Source: Lutjanus erythropterus (taxonomy: Eukaryota > Chordata > Actinopteri > Lutjaniformes > Lutjanidae). Taken from it: a stretch of DNA of 64,000 nucleotides. Made by a program: the position numbers and the translations under genes. Positions 48,137 through 61,957 of the stretch are shown one piece after another (the first letter of the stretch is position 1; the number at the start of each line of letters is the position of its first letter). The notes under the pieces are model-generated. The model saw only the letters and a program-made list of their open reading frames with translations. It was not told the DNA's origin and did no database searches. The stretch lies in NCBI GenBank assembly GCA_020091685.1, contig CM034609.1, positions 14,972,023-15,036,022 of the forward strand, written 5' to 3'.

Positions 48137-51100
48137 GGTCACAAAACTTTTTATTACACTGCACTGCCACAAATCTCCAGTGTAAATCTCCACTAAAACC
48201 AGTTTTTCACTGTGAAGCAGTTAAAGCATTGTGAACCTTTTTTTTCAGTAATTAATGTTTATTAATATGATTTTAAAAAATTTCTAAAAGTGTGTTTCTA
48301 CTGTTCACTTACTGGTGTAGTTTGCTGCAATATTATCTTAGCCATCTGTCTATTTTCAGTTATTACAAAACAAAATCCTTAGAAGAGCTAATTACATTAC
48401 CATACACTTTGTCAGTGTTGTGTCATTTTTGTCATTATCATAATAATAATAATTATTATTATTCCCACCAGGGGATCATGTCATTGCTTCCCTGCATGTA
48501 ATTAAATGATGAAATAAATGTAACTGTAATCTATTACAGTTACTTGGCTGGTGATTACATTCAAGTCCTACTGAATGCACCCCTCTGGTTAATACTGCAT
48601 TACTGCTTTTAACACATAAATCCATTTAAAAATGACGGTTTCCTTACATATTGTTGTAGATTTAATTGAAACTAAGAAAATGAGATCAGATTTTCATAGT
48701 CTTTGTCATGCTTGCTTTGTTTGGAGAGTTTTCATATGCTTATAAATATTAGTGCACCATGTATGTTTCTTGTTTCACAAACAAATCTGGGTCATTCAGA
48801 TTCAATAGAAGTTGTTTTCTGGTTATAATAAGATTTGTCGCTCATTTCTGCCACAGGCCTTTTATCTTGCTTTTCTGAATTTAATTATTTTCTAACTTTA
48901 AAACCACTTGTTCAAACCTATTAGTTTCAGCACATTTTGTGTTGTCTACTGCGTGGGTTGACTCTTGTCACATACATGCAACACACATGATGTAAGCATA
49001 CATAACAGACTAAAAACAGGCATCATCTGGTTTTTGACCTGTTAACTCCCAGAAGGAAAGTAGTGAATATATGATGAGTGGACGTCTGAGTGGGTGGACA
49101 TCAGTTCTATTGCTGCTGAGAGTTTCCCTTCATTTATTTACTTTCTTTTTGGTGCAGATATTTATGTAAAATACAGCTTTTCATCCATTCAAAAACTTTG
49201 TTCTTGAGGATATTAATTACAAATACTGAATCTCTGATCATGAAAAGCAGTCGCTGGTTTCCGGGCTCTTTTTGCTACATGCTCTTGTCTCATAAGACTC
49301 TTTGATGATGCCATTGGGAGCTATGAGCAGATGGGTTTCAAAAGGCTGCTTTCCCAAACAGGATATAGATGATGTGTAGGCCCGGTGCTCCCTGGAGCAG
49401 GGATCAAATGATGTTCTTCCACCCCCCACTGCTCCCCCCATCTCTGCAGGGTGGGGTCCGGACGGACGGCCTGAGGAAGAGGAGGTCATCCTCAAGTGTG
49501 TTTCAAGGTCACATCGTCACACGTGCTCCATCCTCATCACCTCTTTCCTGTGAATCATCTGGATATCATTATATCCAGTTCATTCATTAAAGCAACATTG
49601 CGTAACTAGTTTACCATAAAGCTACTACAAGGAACTTTCACATTTTGTTGATTTTGGAGGCTCCTGTGGACAAAAGCAGTAGTGTTTCCACTGTAATAAC
49701 CGCAAAATATAACATCGAAAATAAAATTATGAAAATAAAAAACTCCTGCTTTTTTATAACTAGCTAACATACCACTCACTCAATCACTTAGACCCTAACC
49801 CTCTCTTTCAGATTATCTCATTGACTTACATGGGTCACATAGAGGCATCCGCAGTAATTTTAAACTGTTTCATAACCAGTTCAAAACTCCTCATAGTAGC
49901 TCTAAAATAACAGCTTTACAATCAGTTTGATGGCACACTGACCTGTAATACGCTGAGTGGTTCCTCTGTCATTCCCAATATAAGCCCAGGCCGCCTGTTC
50001 TTACACTGTGTGACTTGCCAGGTAGGAGGTCGGTGCAAAAAAGTTTTATGGCGTAACGTCACATGCAACCAAATAAGTCAGTGGTTTTGGTGAAGAAGCT
50101 GGATCATATTTTATGAAGAAAATGTTTTCTGGTTTTCCCCCTGATGTCCTCCGGCTGCTGTCCTTCAGTTCTTGGTGATTTAAGGACTTTCTTGACGGAC
50201 AGATAGCTTTACTTGTTGCACAAGTATGCATGAGTTAAAACTAAAAAATAAAATAAAGTTCTTTTTTTTTAAGTATAATTTGGGAAATTCATGAAGGACA
50301 TCAAGTGCAGTTTAATAAAGTGCTAATTCAGACCACGTGCAGCTGAATGCTGCGTGGGACAAAGGATGTGATGTCTCTTTTAATTAAAGTCTTTGCCCTG
50401 AAGATAAACGTACACACTCAGGTCAAAGAAGGTGCAGTGGATCTGCTATGATCTTGTGGGATAAATTCAGAGTGAACTGGTCTGACATGACAGTAATACC
50501 GCTCAGTTAACTGGTATCTGCTGCTAACTGTGACTGCCATTAGCTAGCTCATTTAGCAGTGCAACTAAATGACTCAACCTAGACTGGGACCTCGTAGCAG
50601 GCAGAGTTGCCTGCTGATAGTTGATTGAACCACTGTGTCAAGAGTCTTAGTCCACCACATTTTCATTTATTTGTTAGTTGCAGGGAAAATAACCATGTCA
50701 AAAGCCGTTAGACCTGGGAAGCTGTTGCAACACAGGCCTTTTCTCTTGTACCACTGAAGCCGCCAGTGCACTGCTGCTCACTGTGCTGTAGCTGCCATTA
50801 GCTAATTAGCTCAATTAGCAGTCTTATTAGACCAGGACACAGCTCCTGAGACCTCTGGAGGCCTGTTTGACGACCAGGAATGAAGTAATGTTCCTGAGGA
50901 GGTCTACAGAACTCAAACAGGGACAGGAGGTGTGAAGCAGTTGAGGAGTGAGTTTGTAACTTAACGAGTTATTTAGCAAGTATGCATCATCTAATGTGCT
51001 GTTAAGTCCCAAAATATTTTTTTATGTGAAGTTGGATGGTATTTATTTCCATGTTTTTAACAACAAGGTCTTAGTGTGTTGAAGTAAATTAACAAAATGT

Positions 51101-52189
51101 TCAGTTTCCTGCTGTTTGTTCCGATACATGTGGAGTCTTTGTGCCCCAAAAATATCTATTTAAATAATTAAATTAGTATTATGTGAAATCTAGCTCAGGA
51201 GCTTTGGCCTGCTCGGGGGAGGGGGTTTTCAGGCCTGGTGCAGTGGGGACCCAGTGGGGAATAATGGAAGGGTGCATTGCCAGGGTGGGCACTGGGACCT
51301 GGCGAGCGGGCAACGGACTAAAAATGGGGCTTAGCAGCTTCTATGGACATGGCGGCAGAGGCTGAGAGACTGAAGAGGACACTGTCAGAGGAAACTAAGA
51401 AAAGAAAAAGAGAGAGTGACAGAGCAAAAGGCAAAACACAAGAGTAAATGTCAGACAGACTTTAAGTTTTAAGGCGAGAGCTTCATAAAATAAAAGGCTG
51501 CAGTCAGACACAGAGGTGCCTTCTTGCTGTTGGACTAGTAAGCAATAGCCTGTTAGGGGGCCTGCTTTTTCCTCTGTTGTTGCACTTGCTTGATGTTTGG
51601 CTGTGTTAACATAGTTGTCGACTCGCTAGTTTTTGACCATAAGTAATGTAAATGCATGTGCACAGCCGTCCAAATTTAATTGAAATACACTAAAAAACCT
51701 TCGGGGTGCCAAATCACAACAAATACCACTTTGTGTATAGTGTTGCTTTATGTAGAATCAACTTTTTCTCTCTTGTGGTGTTGTTTTAAGGTCGAATCAC
51801 AGCCCTCGTATTGAAATCAATCTTTCTCCACCGTTCTACACCTCGTTTTGACCCCTGGATACAGCACTCTTTAATTACTGTCAGAGTTGCATATATAATG
51901 GTGGATCAGGGCCCTGAAGCCATGTTCAGGCAAACTGTGGTAAAAAGATGCATACTTCTGGTTTGGGCTTGGAAGAACCCCTCCTGTGCTTTTTCTCAGA
52001 AGTCCAGAGCCAACGTCAAGTACGGAAATATTTTATTGACATGGATTTGTTTTGTACCATTTCTTTTTAACATTTTTCTTCCGCTAACGTGTCAGAATCG
52101 GCGACATCTGTCTCAGAGCGGACTCATCTGATGGATTTGTCCTTTGAAGCGCACTCACACGTGTTTCAGCGTATAGGCAGCTGTTACTG
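48137..52189. other. Intergenic; several short dispersed repeats, no gene seen
   Basis: (TAA)(TTA) palindromic AT stretch near 48440-48465; a family A-like scrap near 48512-48570. 49840-49935 shares an inverted block with 56530-56640. 50500-50850 has two imperfect copies of a GCTGCCATTAGCTA-containing unit. 51180-51370 is a GC-richer unique segment without exon evidence. Confidence 0.45.
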
Positions 52190-52620
52190 AAGGGAAGAGC
52201 ACTAGAATTAGCACTGACATCAGGGGATGGTGGTGCGGGTGAGATGACTCAGTTGGCTCAGACAGATAATGTGGCTGCGACCAAGTGGGCAAAGCAGCTG
52301 GAACGTGGTCGATAGGAGGGCTGCGGGGCGGGAGGGAGGAGGAGTCATTTTCGCATTAGCAGAATCACATTTTGAGAAAGATGCAGCATTCCAGGACCTC
52401 TTTATTTGATTAGCTGTAATGTCATAAATGCAAGAATGTACTCTGATAAATGGCAAAAGTAGCTGATGAATTAGTTATTCCCGTCAGCAAATACCCACGC
52501 TAGCTTGCCCTCCCCGTCCTTGTCCCACGGGCCACATTGCCTCCTCAATCTGCAATATGGAGCATAATTATACTAATTTCTCTCAATTGCATTAGTGAGG
52601 GCCTGGAGAAAAGAAAGGCT
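52190..52620. promoter_or_regulatory. Candidate conserved non-coding element
   Basis: Longest non-repetitive, motif-dense block upstream of sox8: GATGACTCAGTTGGCTCA (AP-1/MAF-like), GCATTAGCAGAATCAC, GCAGCATTCCAGG, TTTGATTAGCTGTAATG, GATGAATTAGTTATTCC, CTCAATTGCATTAG. No coding support. The combination of homeodomain, AP-1 and TEAD-like cores is enhancer-like; function is inferred. Confidence 0.35.
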
Positions 52621-55600
52621 GTCTTTCTAAGCAGGAGTCTTGACTATGCAGTCAGCCTCCCTGCACCTCAGAGAGCAAGTACAGGGGGAGGCAAAATGAC
52701 CCCTGCTCACCCCCCTCCTCATTTGACTGCACTCCGCTCTCCTCCTTCTCTCCCTCCAGCTCTTGTCCCTCTTTTCTCATTCCATATTTTACTCCCACTC
52801 CGATTGCTTCATCTGATATGAACTGAAGCGTATGGAAAACACTAAAGTGCTTCCGATGCTTGTAGAAGCTCCTTTTTGTTTTTGTTTTTTAGCTTTTTCT
52901 TTGAGGAAAAGGCATGTTTTGGCTTCTGTTTATGAGTGTTTCTCATATATGTTTGTCATATGATGCTTGATAAATATATACACAGTGTAATTAAACATCT
53001 TGACATAAAATATAATTAGTAAATAATGTAATTTAATTTTGTAATTTTATGAAGCATCTTTTTATGGGTCCAAACACCTCTTTTGTTCATGTCCTCTTGA
53101 TATCTGAAATGAGTTAATTCAATTACAATATAATTTATATGACTTTTTCATTTAAATTTGCATATATCCTTAATGCAGCACTGGACAAAATGCCATCGTA
53201 AAAGTTTTTTTTACAAAGCAACTGAGTGAGAAGTGAGAACATGGCTGACATGTTATGGGAGCCACACCAGGTGAACCTTATGTGAAAATCATCTTTTCTT
53301 CTGGAAAATTTTATAATAAAATTAATGTTATTGTTATTTTGCATTTGTAAAGACCAAGTGGTGAAAAAAATAAATATGTTCCAGATTATAATCTTAATGA
53401 CTATATGCCATTTTGTGTATTTGTTTGTTACAGACTCTGATGGTTAAAATTAGAATTCATAGGAGTTGGTTTTATTTTGGAGAGTCAAAAAGTCCATGGT
53501 TGCAGAAACACATATATCTTTTTTTCTAATATATGTTGTGTAACTCCAGCATCCCTGTGATCTTTAATCCCAACAAAACAAAATAAACAATAGTATGGAG
53601 GTTTTTACTGCTTGGTTCACTTTGGGATCATTTCTTTGACTTTTATTTGACAAGACAAGATTTGACAAGACAAGACAAGACAACCTAAGTGAGACCAGAT
53701 CTAAACATGCTGGATGGATTGGTCTCACAACAAAGTTTTCCATGTTGTCAGTAAAGTGGACTGTTCTTTGGTTGTTGCTGTTTTGGGTTTTTTTTTTTCT
53801 GCAGGACAATGCTTTACTAAACAAATATTTCTATAATGTACTATACCTACTGCCTATATGACTCAACAGAATTACTCTTTCTGTGTTTTCTTCCCGAATG
53901 TACAATCAGCCCTCCATGAGCAGGTCACATCAGACCGGCCTGGTGGATGAAGGACTCTGGGGGACCTCAGGGTGCTGGTAGTGGGAACACGGCCTCGGTT
54001 ATGAAAGACGCCATTGTCCCGTCTGGCTCGCCAACATAGAAAATGAATAAATCAAAGAGGAGAGATCAAGAGTGGAGGAGAGGAGGGTGAGGAGGGGAGG
54101 GGGGCTATCTGACATCTGCATTTTTAAACTGGGCATTGAGCTCTGGAGGAATGTTGTTATCATCCACCCGCAACTGCCACAATTGTGGAGAATTTTGCAG
54201 TGAATTACAGTGTGATCTGACCTCTGATCCTCTCTTATCATCCCTCATATACACAAATATCCATGCCGACATATTTATTATCAAGTTGGCATCTTAACAA
54301 GTCTTGTTTTTGCCATGCAATACCTATGCTATGGAAATAATTGAATTACTACAAAGTTTATTAGGGTTAACTTGGCTAAGTATGACATCAAACTGTTATA
54401 ACCCTGTATAGATAACTTGTGTCGCACTGAATATTTAAATAAGCAAATTTTGCCTCCATATCAGGTTGTTACAATGACACACACGTGTTCATTTCTGCTG
54501 ATTTGATTCAGGGATTCACTTTTGAATTTCCCGTCACACAGCACTTGTCATTGATGTTTCATAATTTGGTTTAGGTGGGATTTACTGCACAGTAAATCTG
54601 GTTTGCGCATTAGTGTTCAAAAAGGAAATTAGATGGTCTTTTCATTGAATAAAACTGACAAGACATGGATTCATTCTTTGCAAATATGGCTAATGTAATC
54701 ATCAGCAATCAACTGCCACAAGTTATAGCCTTAAATAAGCCCTAAAAACTGGGACTTTCCTGCCAAATGATCAAACACATGGCAGTATTGACAGTTTCTT
54801 TCTCAGAATCAAGGTTTCTTAGAAGTTTGCATAAGTAGATCATTTTGAAGAAAACATGATGCTGGCCTGACTACAGCATCATTAAAGGAGAAATCTGTAA
54901 TACATTTACTGTAATTTATCATAAAATGACCTTGATGTGCCATCAAAGAATAAGGAAACATTGTTAAGTGAAAAATGCTTAAATAACGCAGAATGTCTGT
55001 GAATAAATGTTGGTTTATGAGTCATAAGAAATCATTAATAATACAGTAGTAATACAGTTAAATTGAGCAATATGTTAATGGAGTCTGGCAGGCTGAAGGC
55101 AGGCAGTCACTGATCTCAAACTCCAGAGTGTGCACTTTAGGAGCAGTGGGCTGTTGTTTTCAGGATAACGGGCTTAGCTTTACAATGACAAATGGCAGTT
55201 TTAAACAGCTGATCAACAATGTGTGACTCACTTGTTATTGTCAAATTACAGTGTACAGTGTCTTGCATTCCTGCAGTGTTCCTGCATCCCGCCTGAGCTT
55301 CCTGGACTCTGGGGAGATGAAGGAGGATATGAACAACTTGCTTCAACCAGAGACTGTATATTAAATAGGTTTTCAACCTTTGTATATACAGTCTATGGCT
55401 CCAACTCACTATTTGGACAGCAGTACTCATTTGGACATGCAGTTGCTGCATATTGAGATCATCAGTGCAGGTAGGGACACAAGTCATACTGTATCATGAA
55501 AAAGTATCAGAAGTGTGACAAAGGGCTTATAGCTGGATGCACTGTCACAGGTGACCCCCAGAGAAGAGGAGGTGAGCGGATAACAGCCGTGCTACAGCAG

Positions 55601-58098
55601 ACTGCTCCTGGATAATGTCCAGCCATAAAAATGAAAGGGAGGAAATGGGACTCAGGCTGGCCAAGCAACGGGAAACCAGAGGCTGTTGTGCCCACACAGA
55701 GAGACCTGCTCCACAGCATCCTGCATCAGGCTCTTTCAGCTAAGGCGCAGATCATTCTGTGAATTGTCAGGATGCAACATGCAAGACTCCTGTAGGTTGA
55801 GGGGAGGAAGACTTTTTACATCGGTGAAACCTCGTGCTCAAATGCAGTCAGAGTTGATGGACAGTGTTTCCCAAATGTTCAACATCTAATGTGAAGTTGT
55901 TGACCATATTATCATCACCATCTTGTTGCTGCTGTTTACATTCAACCTGATGCAAATTCAAAAAACGCACTACACAGTTATATCCTAGGTGCACACATTT
56001 ATGTATATGTGCATTTATTTTTTCATATTTTCACCCTGTTCCATACTGAATTTAATTAATGATCTGTATGTATTTTGTACGAAGAAAAAAACAACGCTGC
56101 GTTGTATAATGATAATAAATTACCTTGATTCCTTGAAATATGTAACGTGAATAAAATCTAATAAATCACATCATCCGTGAACATGATTTCTGCCTGAGTT
56201 GTGTCAGATATATTTTCATCATCATCAATGGTGGTTATAACAATGAAGACAACAACTCCCATGATCCAACGCTACTTCACGATGACATCAAAATACGTCT
56301 TTTGTTATTGTTTTAATCTGAGAGACTCTTAGCCACAGAACTTACACATTGTACATTTAAAGTTATGTGTTAAAGTAATTTGTTACTTGTCTCCCTGCTG
56401 TTGTGTATGCTGACAAACACACCTTTCCCTCCTGCTCACACCTTATGATTTGCTGCTATCGGAGTGACTTGAAATATATCGTCACTGGAACATTAAGTTG
56501 TTGATTAGTTGGGGACTTTTTACAGTTACTACAAAGAGTTTTTAACTGGTTATGAAAATGTCCAAATTTAATACTGGTATTTCCATATGACCTACATAGG
56601 CAAAGAAGACATCGGTGAGAAATCAGATGAAATGACCCTGTTTACATTTTCCCAGACGAAGTTACAGTGAATTTGTCCATTAGTGACCTAAATGGAAGCA
56701 TGAGGAGAAAACGCAAATTTTTTTTCATGATTTTGGAACCTAATTTTTTATTCATTCACATTTGGCTGGGTGGTTGATAACATGTTTCTGTGCTGTGACA
56801 CAAAGGTCACAGAAATAGTCATTTTTGTTTGGATTATTTTGATATTTTGCAGTGACACCTCCTCCTTATTTTATATCCTTTCTAATTGGACCTTGTTATC
56901 ATCCTTTGTTAACTTTGACAAGCCAATTATCTATCATATTCAGAATCTGGTGTGGGAGGAGGTCAATCGGTCAGTCTGTCAGCCTCTGCCTAACTTCTGC
57001 TCTCTTATAGCCAGTGCAGACTGGTATACTGGTGAATCCCAGTAACAGCAAGACAGCAGCTGGCTCTCTGATTCAGTTCAACACAGTGGCACTTTGCTGT
57101 TGCCTCCCATCCCAGGTGTGTGTGTGTGTATCTGTCTGTGTGTGTGTGTCTGTGCATAAATGTTGTGTGCACAATGGCCGCCCTGTGTGACCCTGTGCAT
57201 CTGTGTTTGCCCGGACAAGCTCTACTGTCCTGCTTGCCGCTGGGTCCTCTCTTCAGCGTTGACAGCTCACTACAGGTGCCCAACACATCTGGCGCTTCTC
57301 ACAACCAAACGCACACACATCTGCTGAGGCACCGATAAGTTAAATTAAGATAGGCCTCAAAGGAATACACTAACAGCATCAGCAGGAACATAACAAATTG
57401 CCTTCAGTCACAACTTTGAGAGGCGAGAAGTTTTTTTTTTCTTTGCAGGGCCACAAATGCGTTCATTATTTGACCAGGCCACAAGTTCATGACCAGACCT
57501 CTAGTCATTAATGAAAGTCTGTGTCTGGGGTGGGATTCTGAACAGTCATCACACTGTTTTTTCATCTAATGCCCCCCAACATCTTTCAGTACCAAACACA
57601 TCCTGCACATAATCAATGCTCTGTCCCACAGCAACCTCTGTTTGCTAACTCTGGACAAGCAGAAAAGTTTGGTTGAAAGGAGCCATTTATAGACGTTTTT
57701 GTGAGCTAAAAGAACATTTGTAATTCATTTGGTAACTTCTGAAACACAGTGCTACTGCGGTTCATTTGTGCTTCAGTCTGCAGCTTGCTGTTGTAGCCTG
57801 TCAGACATTTACTGAGCACAAGGGCAGGAAAAAAAAAAACAAACTCCAGTCCAGCTAGGCATTAAGCTATGCAAATAAATCATGTATGTTAGTGTCTGAA
57901 TTCTGGCAGACAAACCATCAGTGAGATCATCAGCCTTGGTTTGCTCCAGTGGCAAGCAGAAGCACAGTGTGCAAATACAGGCCAGGTGTTGACAGGTGCA
58001 CTTCCTCCTTCACCTGACTCGATATTTGCATGAGCATCTAAGGAGGAAGCCACCTGTGCCACCTGTCATACTGATCAGTCAGCAACTGTGGCATGTAC
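52621..58098. other. Intergenic, no gene seen
   Basis: (ACAAG)n-like minisatellite at 53648-53683; purine-rich tract at 54055-54107; 53930-54240 is a unique GC-balanced block. 55351-55394 is a hairpin MITE listed separately. TG-rich 57117-57150. Open frames lack domains. Confidence 0.5.
55351..55394. mobile_element. Small hairpin MITE, copy 2
   Basis: AGACTGTATATTAAATAGGT and the right arm ATATACAGTCT form an inverted repeat (outer 10 bp perfect: AGACTGTATA/TATACAGTCT). Flank ATGGCTCCAACTC matches, reversed, the GAGTTGGAG flank of the copy at 8564-8610. Confidence 0.65.
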
Positions 58099-58500
58099 GG
58101 AGTTACTGTAAAAATGTATTCTAATGCAAGTACTACTATTAACCTGGTAGTGCTAACAGTACTGTTAGTACTGCTGTCAGTAACAGCAGTGATATGTACA
58201 TATAAATATACTTTAAGTCGAGTAGCCTCACACTCAAACTTCAAGTTAACTAAAATAAATGTATTCTGGTCTCAGACATGTCAGTCACCAGCATCAACCC
58301 CTACAGTCCTAAAATATTTAGCAGTAGCAGTAGCAGTAGTATTGACAGGTTAGCTAGCTAACTAGATTTCTGTGTCGCTAACATGAGTGGTCAGACTGTG
58401 TAACTAACTTTAGCAGTTGTTCTGTGCAGCTTATGTTCCCCATTTTTACTAATTATGGTTATGTCTTTTTCTCATTAACCTGTGAAACCTTTATGTGTTT
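58099..58500 (+). mobile_element. Family A partial copy A4
   Basis: GGAGTTACTGTAAAAATGTA start, CACACTCAAACTTCAAG, CACCAGCATCAACCCCTACA, GACAGGTTAGCTAGCTAACT and GCAGTTGTTCTGTG blocks align with A3 and A5. The 3' half is replaced by T/G-rich simple sequence (58498-58545). Confidence 0.55.
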
Positions 58501-60857
58501 TTTGTTTTTTTGTTTTTTCTTTTGTTTTTGTTTTTGTTTTTTTTACCAGAACTACTGCTGAAGAAACTTTTGGTATCATGTGTCTATGATTTATCTCCAG
58601 AAAACCACGTGGCAAACTTTTGTAACATCTGTAGCAGAATCTGTCTTCTCGACTGAGCTGAATTTTCTTGTGTTTGTGTTTGTGTGTGTGTGTGTGTGTG
58701 TGTTATTACAGCTCTTACTAGGTCCAGTAGGTCAGGTCACAGGACATGACAGTTGGCCAGTGGAGAGCAGCCTCTAGGCTAGTGTAAGTCCCCCCCCCAC
58801 CCCCCGCCTACCTCTCTCTCTCTCTGGGTGGCCTGTGTTTACGGGCTCCAGGAGCAGGTCATCACTGTGCCGAGAACACGGCTGCTGCGGGGGGACTGTT
58901 ACTGGGTCAGGCCCGGAGCAGCGACCAGGAATTTTTCCTCTTCGCTGTGTGTGCCTGTGCATGTCTTTACATGTGTGCGCACGCTCCCTTCTGTGTGTTT
59001 GTGTGTGTGTTGATTCGGACTTCCTGTGTGCAACGGTGCGGGGGAGCAGGGATGGGGGTGAGATGACCCTTGACCCTGACCACATGTCCTTGTCTGTCGG
59101 TTGATCACCCACACTTCCGCCTGCAGGGCCTCTCTACTTCTCTCTCTGGGCCTGAGAAATCTCTCTGCTCATCAGCGCTGTCATGTTATAACATCACTCT
59201 CATCGTCGTCATCATTAGCTATTTGTTGTTTGCATTGTCTCGCAGTTTTTATTTGGCTTTCCTTTTTATAAGTTCAAGATCACACCGAGAAGGTGCTAGC
59301 CAAAATGCTTGTGCCTTACTGTTTCTGTGCTAAAAAAGGAATAACTAAAAAAATCCCAGTCAAGACTGAAAGTTTTATATTTGTGAGTGTGAACCAACAC
59401 TTTTCCTCAGAACTGACTTAACCCTAATTGCTATGCACCAACAAAGAGTGGGTGAGACTATATTACTTACTCTTGTGAGAAACTCCTATTGAAAATTTCA
59501 CTTAATTGACCCTTTGCTAAACCCCTCCTCCCAACAGCAAATATCAAAATATAGATCAGCAACCATAACGAGGCATTGCAGGTCTGTCAAATTTTGTATT
59601 TTTGTATTAAAGAGCTTTGATGGTGCCTTCATTTTTGTAGTCTTTCAAGAACGTAAAACCCTAAAGTAAACGAGAGGGATGGATTAAACTTTGTCTTTAT
59701 CTGCTCCAACATAAACTGCAAACGTTAGCTGCCCAGCTAGCTAGCTTGCTACCTGTGGTAACATTCTATCGCCACAACTCAGTAATACATAGTTCTCAGT
59801 TTTTTAACATGCTTTCAGCAACTATGTTCTAACGTGTATAATGTGTTTAGAAGAATAGTAGACCTTTTTTTTCTTTACAAGAACTTTAAATCTGCCACTT
59901 TATCACTGTAAACTGCAAATGTGCAGTGCAGAAATGGAAAGCTGGATCAAAAAATATTACCTGTCTCTCCCCACTGATTACTGTTCATATTTAAATAAAT
60001 TCGTCTCTCTATACACTGTGCTCAACTTCATCACACCAGAGGTTGTATGGGTTGTAGCTGTTGTGGTGTTTGGATATCACAGCACATCAGCCTTACATAG
60101 ATAATGTTATTTGGGAGAAACAACAAAGACCATTGGCAGGTCTGTTTTTGCAAATACACAAGTCAAAACAAAAAGGTACATATATTGATATCTAAACAAA
60201 ACTAAAATTGAATTTCAATTTGACTTATTCTTTTTTTTTTACCAGGTTTCTGACCATGTGCAGCCTTTTCAACACAATCCATCACCTCGATCACTGGTGA
60301 CCTTTTAACCCCCAGCTTCCCTGGGAACACCATCATTCCTGTCCTCTCACTCACAGGGCAATAGTCACCAGCCCAGGGCAAACCCACCACAAGGCTTCCT
60401 TTGACTACGCCTAATGAGAAGACTATGGTACGGGATTGCTACCAACACGCAGAGAGGTTTTCCTCCTTTATTCCACTCCTTATCAACAGAGTGAATCGAA
60501 AATTATTCAATTATATACATCTCCTCTTTCCGAGGATTATGTCCTCTCCCGGTAGTGCACACTATTCTAGTAATGTGGTTAAATACAGTTAAATTGTATA
60601 ATCACAGAGGCTGCAATTAGTGCAGTATGCTTGTCAATAAAGGGGTTAGTATGTGTGTTGGCAGTGCGCTCCCCTCCAAGAGCCCAATTCCTGTAATTAA
60701 ATGTAGGGGTCTGCGTTTTGGTTTATTGGATTTATTTTGACTGATTAGCCCTGGCACTGACTGATGGGTAAGACAGAGGTGGTGGTGTGTTAGTGTAGAC
60801 AGAGCGGGGTCTGGCATCATGTGTCTGCATGCAATCCTGTTGCTGCTAACTGTCCAT
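58501..60857. other. Intergenic; simple repeats, no gene seen
   Basis: T/G-rich low complexity at 58498-58545, (TG)n at 58679-58703, C-runs at about 58789-58806. 58850-59100 is GC-rich with overlapping spurious frames on both strands. 60230-60640 is a unique block of unknown role. Confidence 0.5.
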
Positions 60858-61957
60858 CAGGGTTGGAAGGTTACTTTAAAAAATGTACTCCAATACAATT
60901 TCTAATAACCTGTCAGTAATGTAATCCAAGTATCATAATATCAAAGTAATGTAATTTGATAACTTTCAGTTGCTTTTGGATTACCTCAGTTCTAAATATG
61001 GTGGAATTGTTTAGTATAATGTTTCATGTTTGGCCTATTAATTGATTGTCCAGACATTCCTCCTGCTGCTTTGTGCAAGTACATGTTCAGGTTGATTGCA
61101 GTAATTATACACATTTAAATGTACTTTGTTAAGTAACATTATGCTATTTACACTTACAGTTACACTCAAACTAAGGCCCTATCTTACAGCCGGCGCAAAA
61201 CCATTACACTGGTGTAAATAAGCAAATAAACTCGCACTTGGTCTGTGTGGCCATGGGCTTGAGGTCTAAAAATGAAAACAAAACCAAAGTGTAGCCAGGC
61301 ACATTTGCTATCTTGTGCCTCTGTCAGAGCCTGATGCTGGGTGGATAACTGTAGGTTGAAGCTGCACCTCAATCCAGCTCAGGCGGGTGTTCAGCTGGGT
61401 AGAGGTGCAGCTTCGTGACCAGACTCTTCTGTACCCTGATAAAAATGAATTATAAAATATAACATAACTTCAAGATCCTTTAGTGTAAAACATAACCAGT
61501 TGCATATCTGCATGACATTTATGGTTCAAGTACTTTTCCTGTAAAATAAACTATTTACACACAAACCTGTTTTGGAGACGTCACCACCTACGGTCCTAAA
61601 ATGTTTTTCAGTTGTAGTAGTAATAGTATTGACAGGTTAGCTAGCTAACTGGATTTCTGTGTTGCTAACGCTAGCAGCTGGTCTGTGGAGCTAATGTTAG
61701 CAGTTGGTCTGAACTATAAATGTGTCAGATTAGCTTTCACTCAGACCAGAGAGGTGAGTGTGGTGTTGTGAGACTTGTGAAGTGTTGTAACGTGTGAGCA
61801 CTACACATGGTAGTATATCATTCTTTATTTAGAATGTATTTAATCTAAAACATTGTAATCCTGCTAATACCCATTTTTACTAAATGTAACTGTGATTTGA
61901 TCTTTTTCTCTTTTTTTGTATCTTGATTACATTACATGTAACCTGTTACTCTCCCAG
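60858..61957 (+). mobile_element. Family A element, copy A5, with a nested insertion
   Basis: Starts CAGGGTTGGAAGGTTACTTT and ends ACCTGTTACTCTCCCAGC. The middle (about 61175-61440) contains unrelated sequence beginning AAGGCCCTATCTTACAGCCG, CGGCGCAAA: a start I associate with another fish MITE. After it the family A blocks resume (GTCACCACCTACGGTCCTAA, GACAGGTTAGCTAGCTAACT, GCTAATGTTAGCAGTTGGTC). Confidence 0.6.
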
